Shown: positions 58,201 to 64,000 of the stretch, piece by piece
Layout: the number at the start of each line of letters is the position of its first letter
Numbering within the stretch: the first letter of the stretch is position 1
Assembly (NCBI GenBank): GCA_018292915.2
Contig: JACVVK020000470.1
Coordinates: 217,501 to 281,500, forward strand
Direction: 5' to 3'
DNA length: 64,000 bases
Origin: Batillaria attramentaria
Taxonomy: Eukaryota; Mollusca; Gastropoda; Batillariidae
The notes under the pieces: generated by a model
What the model was told of the DNA's origin: nothing
Database searches by the model: none
The model's input: only the letters and a program-made list of their open reading frames with translations
Made by a program: the position numbers and the translations under genes

Positions 58201-59625
58201 CATGAAAATACTGTTTTTGCTTCCCAACTGTAGCGCTGGCGGTCATGTGGTAAGAAAAAACAAAACAAAAAGAAAAAAAAAACAACCAAACCAACCAACC
58301 AACCAACCAACCAAACAAACAAACAAAAAAGAACTAAGGGGAGAGAGAGAGAGAGAGAGAGAATTCCCTTGTATTTATAGGATATATTAAAAGTGCATTA
58401 TGTATCAACTTTTGATCTATAAAACACTCGTCCCATTAGAGTATGATATGCGATGCTTTCCGTGTCTAATTTGGCTGAAAAAAGCTGCAAATGAGCTTTT
58501 TTTTCTGTTGGGAGGGGGAAGGGGGATGCAGGAAAGATGGACCACGTATATTGTCAAAGAAAGGAATTGATCAACAGTTAGTCTAATACTGATAGTTTTA
58601 TTCTCCTTAACGCGAGCCCTGTAGACAGAGACAGACATACAGAGAGAGAGAGAGAGAGAGAGAGACTGAGCTCCCAATCAGGCAAAAAAAAAACAAACAA
58701 ACAAGAAAATAATGATAAAAACAACATATAACAATAGAACAACAAAAATGCATCTCGTATTTTTTCTTCTTGCCAACATTCAATTTTGCACGGAACACAA
58801 TGGTAAAAAACCAATTCAAGAAAAGAAAATCATGCGCCATCATGTGCCTGTCCTAAGTGACGTCAGACCTGACCTGTTTTCTTAGAATGAGTGAAATTTT
58901 CTTGGAAATGTACTTTCGGTTTCCTACAATGAGTGAAATTTTCTTGGAAATGTACTTTCGGTTTCTTATATCCGAGTTTTTGTATCAAGCGGGACAAGAA
59001 ATTTGCTTTCCTAAAACCGAGTTTTCTTATAAGCGAGTTTCTTGTATCCGAGTTTTTGTAATACATAATAAAGAAGAGTTTGGCCGGGGGAAAAAAATTC
59101 GTTGGCAATAACCGAGTTTTCTTGTATCCGAGTTGCTTATATCCGGCGTCCACTGTAGTAGTCTTGAGCAGAACTTGACAAAGGCAGTGTTGGAACGAAG
59201 CCGAGAAATCAAACTCCGTCGGGAGTAACCTGCGCACTGTGCTGAACAGCAAAAAGCACGTGCTGGTTCGGCTTAGTGTCAAGGCTGAAGGAATGATTTG
59301 AATGCTTGGGTTTCACATAGTTGCTATGGGCCCTGGGGAGGGGGGGGTGTTGCCACACAACTGAGACTGACCCAGTTTTTGTTCTTGTTGTTTTTGTTGT
59401 TGTTGTTTTTGTTTCGGGTGGGGTGGTGGGTGGGAGGATGGGGGTGGGGGGGGGGTGCTTTCCTTGTTATGAAACATCTTAAGGTGTAGAACCTGGTTAT
59501 CTATAACAGGGAAGCGTGGAATGCGGCCATGAACCTTTATAGCACCATTATACCATTATTCTCATATTAATTATGATGAAAAATACAAACTGCCTCAGCT
59601 TCGCCCCCTCCCCCCCCCCGCCCCC

Positions 59626-59695
<70 letters not shown>

Positions 59696-60222
59696 CCTGA
59701 GAGGAACACTACAAGAGCTGGCAAAGAGTTGGGGCATCCAGAAAGAAAAATCAGTGATAGTTTCAGAATAAGACAAACCGAACAGTACATGAGTTATTTT
59801 CCCCTGTTCTCTCCGCTCTAGTGGCCTTCACTGTCCGGTTCACGAACGATGATGTCAACAACGGTATCCGCTTCGGTCACCAGTCCACTCTCAAGTTTGA
59901 CAACGTCATCACCAACCTGGGCAACGGCTACAACCCTCTCACTGGCATCTTCACGGCTCCTGTAGCGGGACTCTACGTCTTCTCCCTCACCGCCATGTCC
60001 ACCAACGGACGTGATCCAGCCGCGCTGGCCATCGTGATGCAGGGGACGGACCTGGCACGCACATGGGGGCAAGGAAAGCACAACCTTGCGGACCAAAGCG
60101 CCAAGACCGTGTCCGCGTATCTGGACGAAGGAGATCAGGTGTGGGTCGCCCAGAGACACGGAGACGCCGTCAGGGGAGACTGGTGGACAAGTTTCACTGG
60201 CTTCCTCGTTCAGGCTGACTAA
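52201..60222 (+). CDS. Secreted C1q-domain protein, gene B (7.4-kb intron)
   Basis: Coding exons are 52201-52381 and 59822-60222, joined in phase 1 (gaaag|gtgcgt and ccgctctag|tgg). The product is 193 residues, the same length and exon sizes as gene A. The signal peptide MLMCGLLLVAGVTAA is identical to that of A. A helix (LTAEVKELKRQLAS) follows, with a cysteine two residues on that A lacks. The C1q domain shows GYNPLTGIF, GLYVFSL, GDQVWV and FTGFLV. An upstream in-frame ATG is at 52177. Both exons are intact and no stop is seen, although the intron holds a foldback element, a LINE piece, a MITE and a SINE. The intron keeps homology to gene A's 169-base intron at both ends (52382-52417 and 59166-59240). 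AATAAA is at 60390. Confidence 0.85.
52437..56605. mobile_element. 4.2-kb foldback-like element with nested inverted repeats
   Basis: The outer ends (gcttacatgatcagttcg, left; ctggcgagtagtgtaaacg, right) match those of the 235-bp element at 36779-37013. Inside, arms of about 710 bases at 53028-53744 and 55768-56470 are inverted copies. A further inverted pair lies at about 55139-55262 and 55575-55705. The left end itself folds (52437-52480 with 52531-52577). The loop includes a repeat also found at 23710-24365. No transposase frame was found. Confidence 0.8.
56606..57171. other. Intron sequence, nothing recognised
   Basis: Between the foldback element and the LINE fragment. No repeat partner within the window and no exon-like frame could be supported. 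Confidence 0.4.
57172..57900 (+). pseudogene. 5'-truncated non-LTR retrotransposon (RTE-like) reverse transcriptase end
   Basis: The catalytic box survives as LDFADDLSLLSHS near 57265. After frame changes the thumb region reads FVSLGSVVDGQGGTDRDIKA, then VLLYGCETWR and YLRRIFNIRWPEKI, with a stop near 57746. The tail wrrvvdgl (57850-57875) ends the homology. Several shifts and stops make it inactive. It is related to 9541-9980. Confidence 0.82.
57909..59155. mobile_element. 1.25-kb MITE with TA target sites (Tc1/mariner-pogo type)
   Basis: The ends cagtatacgccggttataag and, inverted, cagtggacgccggatataag are terminal inverted repeats flanked by TA on both sides. Internally, cgagttttcttatatccgag-like motifs repeat near both ends. 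A 38-bp tandem duplication (aatgagtgaaattttcttgg) lies at about 58888-58965. GA microsatellites and low-complexity insertions lie inside. No transposase is encoded. Confidence 0.85.
59166..59321 (+). other. Surviving original intron sequence of C1q gene B
   Basis: cagaacttgacaaaggcagt through taacctgcgcactgt matches gene A's intron at 35306-35376. This shows where the older intron resumes after the inserted elements. Confidence 0.85.
59322..59745 (+). mobile_element. SINE family 3, diverged copy without its tRNA head
   Basis: ccacacaactgagactgac, agcgtggaatgcggcc and ggcaaagagttggggc match the copy at 13403-13886 in order. G/T-rich and (CA)n runs (59632-59693) have been inserted. It ends about 75 bases before the acceptor of gene B's last exon. 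Confidence 0.75.
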
Positions 60223-60389
60223 CATGACAGCCTCAAAACGTTTCATACGGACTTTTTGAACTAACAAGCTGGTTAGTTTTGGACTGAATTTCAGTGAACA
60301 CGTCTGCACGAGTAATATTCGCGTGTTACTTTTTGTCGCTTAGTGTTCGCAGATTTCAGACAATGAGTCTGTATGTCTCACAAAAAGAA

Positions 60390-60395
60390 AATAAA
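60390..60395 (+). terminator. Polyadenylation signal AATAAA of C1q gene B
   Basis: AATAAA lies about 170 bases after the stop codon, in the same context as gene A (gaaaataaatcagtgaatgc). Confidence 0.75.
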
Positions 60396-60547
60396 TCAGT
60401 GAATGCATATTCGTTTGGTTCCTGTTAGTTCATGTTTGACTTCAGCATTGAAAACTAATGCTACACTTTTCTATAACTTTCCGCGATCTGTCTCTGCCTC
60501 TCTGTTCGACTCTCTCTGTCTGTCTGTCTCTGTCTGTCTTTCTGTCT

Positions 60548-60654
60548 GTCAAGTCAAGTCAAGTCAAGTCAAGACACTTTATTTTTCCCCGTAATTCATG
60601 CGGGCGAGCATAAGACACATAAAAGAAGTTAAGATCATGAAATTCATATAATTG

Positions 60655-60752
<98 letters not shown>
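60548..60752 (-). repeat. Retroposon tail (CAAGT)n and (CA)n microsatellites
   Basis: (CAAGT)n followed by acactttattttt is, on the minus strand, AATAAA plus a pentamer tail. CT and then CA repeats occupy 60655-60752. Confidence 0.7.
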
Positions 60753-60753
<1 letters not shown>

Positions 60754-60867
60754 CCCGCACTTGTGACTAACCGGAGAATTATAGGCATGAGGCAGCTGAT
60801 AAAACATATCACAGACAAGTATCACAATGCATCACAGAAGCGGAAACAGCAGCTTTTTAAAATAATA

Positions 60868-61272
60868 ATAAATGGTATTTCTAGGGCGCATTTCTTTAAA
60901 TAAAACTCAATGCGCCTATCACTCACTCACACTCACGCACATCATACAACGATGAACAGACATACACTGGTGAAACTGACTAGTTTAAATAACTGGTGTT
61001 AGTAGTTTGTGGCCTCATGCCGCTCAAGCAACAAGGACCAGCATGCGGCTGAGGAAATTACTGATAGGCTTTCCGGAGGAGGAACTTTTTCAGACTGCTC
61101 TTGAAAACAGACAGCGTGGGCGCATTTCTCAGATCTGAAGGCAGAGAGTTCCAAACGGCAGGAGCGGCAAAACTGAAAGAGCGCTCACCGAAAGATTTCA
61201 GGTTGCGCTTGGGGATTTTGAGAAGCCTCTCGGACGACGACCGGAGGGTTCGCGACGGTATTTAGGTGACAA
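60868..61272 (-). pseudogene. 5'-truncated LINE 3' end (Jockey/CR1-like C-terminus) with 3' UTR and (ATT)n tail
   Basis: Minus-strand codons before the stop near 61045 read GERSFSFAAPAVWNSLPSDL and then LSVFKSSLKKFLLRKAYQ, a conserved LINE C-terminus. The 3' UTR ends gcgccctagaaataccattt and then ATT repeats. This end resembles the 3' end of SINE family 2. Confidence 0.8.
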
Positions 61273-61304
61273 GTGAAGCTGAAAGGTAAGGTGGGAGAGT
61301 GCCA

Positions 61305-64000
61305 TCAAAGTGACGAAATGCCAGAACAGATATTTTGTAGTGAAAATACATCACAGTAATTATGGCACTCAGTGCTTCTCAATGAGAAGGGATATTGCAG
61401 TTGGAATAAAAGAGAACTTTCGACGGTTAGTTTTACAGAAGTGGATTCTGAATCTTCGACCAGAAGGCAAACGTTCAAACTCTCTATACAAGATATGTGC
61501 ATGAAAAAGATATGTGCTGCTCAAAAAATGTCTGAAGGCTTGACAATTTTCTGCAGGGAGTTTTTATTTTTAACACTAAGGGAGCCAAACCAGCAAATAA
61601 AAGAGAAGGTAAGAATGCTTTCAATGAAAGACTTATAAAATAGTGCCAGGAACTTTGTATCCACAGAGAAGTAGTTGCGTTTTCTCAGAAAATATAATGT
61701 CTGCTGACCTTTCTTTACTATGGCTTCTGTGTTGGAATCCCATCTTAGTTTGTCATCAATGACTGTTCCCAAATACTTGTACACTTCAACACCTCTACTG
61801 CCTGATTGTGTATGACGGTCTCCACAACCACATTTATCTTAGTTCGGAAATCAAAAACCATCTCTTTAGTTTTCATAACATTTAACTCCAAGAAAGAGTC
61901 GTCACACCACTCAACAAACTCATCCAGTGCAGGACCGTGGGTTTGTTCAGATCCGAACAAGAGAGAAACTAATGCAGTGTCATCCGAGAATTTCACAAGG
62001 AACCTGTTGTCATACTGACTTCTACATTCATCAGTGTATAAGATGTAGATCAGGGGAGACAAGCAACAGCCCTGGGGCGAGCCCGTGGATGTACATAAAG
62101 TCTCTGAAAAACAACCGTTGGCAAAGACCTTCTGTGTTCTGTTCGTTAAAAAATCAACAATCCATAAAACTAATCTGTGATCAAGAGAAAAAATTGACAT
62201 CAGCTTTTTTTGCGAGAATAGACACCCAAAGCGAGTCGGTCAAGTGCGCCCTCACCAAAGCACTGATAGACGAGAAGTACCCTGGGGAGGCATGGGTCCA
62301 GGTGTACACCGATGGATCGGCCACACAAGCCGTGTCCAATGGAGGAGCCGGAGTGTTTATCCGCTACCCAGATGGTCAGACCCAGTCGGTGGCCATCCCA
62401 ACCGGAAAGCACTGCAGCAACTACAGTGCAGAAGTGAAGGCACTCCAGGCAGCAGCCTCTGTCATCCAGACGGCAGGCAGCGAGTACCACCAGTTCGTGT
62501 TCCTGACAGACGCCCGCTCCGTCCTGGAAGCACTGTCTAACAACAAGGAACAGGAACTGATGGACACCTTGCTGGCAGTCAGTGCAGGCAGAAGGGTGGT
62601 GCTACAGTGGGTGCCTGCACACTGCGGAGTCCCTGGAAACGAAGCTGCCGACCAGCTAGCCAAGAAGGGGGCCAGCGAGAGCCAACCAGACACGGACTTG
62701 ACGTACGGGGAAAACGTACCCTCATCAAGTCAGCCCGCAAACCAGTAACACCGAAGGATGCCTACCACAGACTGCCTCACCAGACAAGAGCAAGTCATCC
62801 TTCTACGGCTCAGAACCGGACACAACCGCCTCAATGCACATATGCACCGGAAGCTCGGACTGGCCCCCAATGCAGAGTGCAGTTGCGGCACCGGTGACCA
62901 AACGACAGAGCATGTCCTCCAGCAGTGCCCCAAGCTCCAGGAGCTGCGTACAGCAGTGTGGCCAGAAGAGACCAGACTGCACTCCAAGCTGTACGGTAGC
63001 CTGCAGGATCTTCAGAAAACGGCCCACTTCATCGAGACAACCGGCCTGCCAGTGTGACCCCAGCGACCGCAAAGAAGAAGTTTGCGAGAATATGTGATTG
63101 AATTGTATTAAAAACTGAGGAAAAATCGGCGAACAGAATCTTTGCGTGTGCCTTGGGTTTCTCTAAATGTGTGTACAGAGTGTTCAACATAAAGATCTTA
63201 GCGTCATCAGCACCTCTCCCGGCCCTATAGGCAAACTGCAGAGGATCAAGACGAACATCAACAACAGACAATATGAGTAACTTTAAAATCTTTTCCAAAA
63301 GACTTCATAACAAGGGACGTCAGTGCGACAGGACGGAAATGTTTCATTTCTTTTGGGTTATCTTTCTTGGGAGTGGGAATTACAGTAGAAGACTTCCACA
63401 AACGGGGCACAGAGCACGTGTCAAGCGAGAACTGAAACAGGCGTTGAAAAACACCACTCAGCTGATCGGCATTCAGCTTCAGTGTTTTGCCGCAGATACC
63501 ATCCGGGCCACAGCTTTTGTGTACATGAATGTGTTTAAAACATCCAGCCACAACATCCTGATCAATAACAATAATGTCACCATGTCTCAGGGACTGCTTC
63601 AAATCAGAAATGTTCACTGAAAAGTCCTGAGTTTCGAACCGTGTGTAAAAAGTGTTCAAATCATTAACTAGAGTCACGTCATCCTTATAACCAAACTTGA
63701 TCCTACCACCACTCTTGTCAGACACTTTGTTCACTGCAGCCATATTCTTAAAACCTTGCCATGTAGACCTCAAATCACCACCATAAAACATCAGCTGGAT
63801 CTTGTCTTTATAATTTAATTGTGCTTTCTTAATTGCTTGTTTCACCTTCTTATTAACCAGTTTCTTCTCTAGTGTGATACCTGTAAAAAAAAAAAAAAAA
63901 AAAAAAACACTCTCTTCTTTTTCTTCAGGACATCCTTCGGTTCTTTAGTGATCCATGGTTTATTGTTTGGAAATATCTTTATTTCTTTTTTTGGGAATCA
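61305..64000 (-). pseudogene. LINE reverse transcriptase (second Jockey/CR1-like family), split by a nested LINE; continues past window
   Basis: From right to left: a pre-RT linker (FPNNKPWITKEPKD near 63950, KQAIKKAQLNYKDKIQLMF), an RT start (KSCGPDGICGKTLK, PTPKKDNPKEMKHFRPVALT), FADFSSVFNTIQSHILA, the insertion at 62221-63080, then LWIVDFLTNRTQKVF, the catalytic box VKFSDDTALV, and the C-terminus (FERLPSGRRFRIHF...FIPTAISLL). A T23 run at 63884-63906 (plus-strand A) expands a Phe codon. There are several frame changes. The endonuclease end lies beyond base 64000. Confidence 0.85.
62221..63080 (+). mobile_element. Nested 5'-truncated LINE end with RNase H domain and zinc knuckle
   Basis: The plus-strand insertion is flanked by tttgcgagaata at 62209-62220 and 63081-63092 (target site duplication). 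It encodes an RNase H domain with the usual acidic residues in VYTDGSA, NYSAEVKAL, FLTDARS and GNEAADQLA. Two compensating frame changes follow (62700-62790). It then continues with LRLRTGHNRLNAHMHRKL and a Cys/His motif (CSCGTGDQTTEHVLQQC), with a stop near 63057 and a short AAG-type tail. RNase H plus zinc knuckle at the C-terminus is typical of I-group LINEs. Confidence 0.9.

Overview
The window is eukaryotic and very probably molluscan. It shows spliced genes with GT..AG introns, dense dinucleotide microsatellites, several tRNA-derived SINE families, several non-LTR retrotransposon lineages, and secreted C1q-domain genes. One of these genes joins an Ig-like domain, a coiled coil and a C1q domain, an architecture known from gastropod immune lectins. 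A caenogastropod such as a periwinkle would fit, but genus is inference. Cellular genes take up only a few per cent of the bases; the rest is repeats.

Layout. 0-0.4 kb: first coding exon of a C1q gene on the minus strand, running off the left edge. 0.5-15 kb: SINEs, retroposon tails, LINE remnants, microsatellites and a broken C1q exon end (10.1 kb). 15.2-25.8 kb: a complete five-exon minus-strand gene predicted to encode 486 residues (signal peptide, Ig-like domain, coiled coil, C1q). Its introns hold SINEs, tandem duplications and, near 20.8 kb on the same strand, a well-formed hammerhead ribozyme motif. 26-33 kb: foldback elements, a transposon relic with a broken THAP-like domain, and a 1.3 kb block repeated at 50.8 kb. 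33.4-60.5 kb: a tandem duplication of a C1q gene. Gene A (34.9-36.0 kb) is compact. Gene B (39.7-60.4 kb) has the same TATA box, 5' UTR exon, phase-1 intron position and C1q exon, but its introns have grown to about 12.5 and 7.4 kb through satellites and transposons, including a 7.5 kb L1/Tx1-like LINE that sits inside a 41-bp minisatellite. 60.8-64 kb: LINE fragments, one with an RNase H LINE nested in it and flanked by a 12-bp target site duplication.

The cellular genes look like a small cluster of secreted pattern-recognition (C1q lectin) genes. Genes A and B differ at 30 of 133 codons of the C1q exon by replacement and at only 8 silently (counted by eye), which hints at diversifying selection. 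Because A and B are paralogous blocks, they act as empty-site controls for each other, so the insertion history (SINEs, MITE, foldback element, LINEs) can be read from the sequence. Splice sites, promoters and elements are all inferred from sequence alone.
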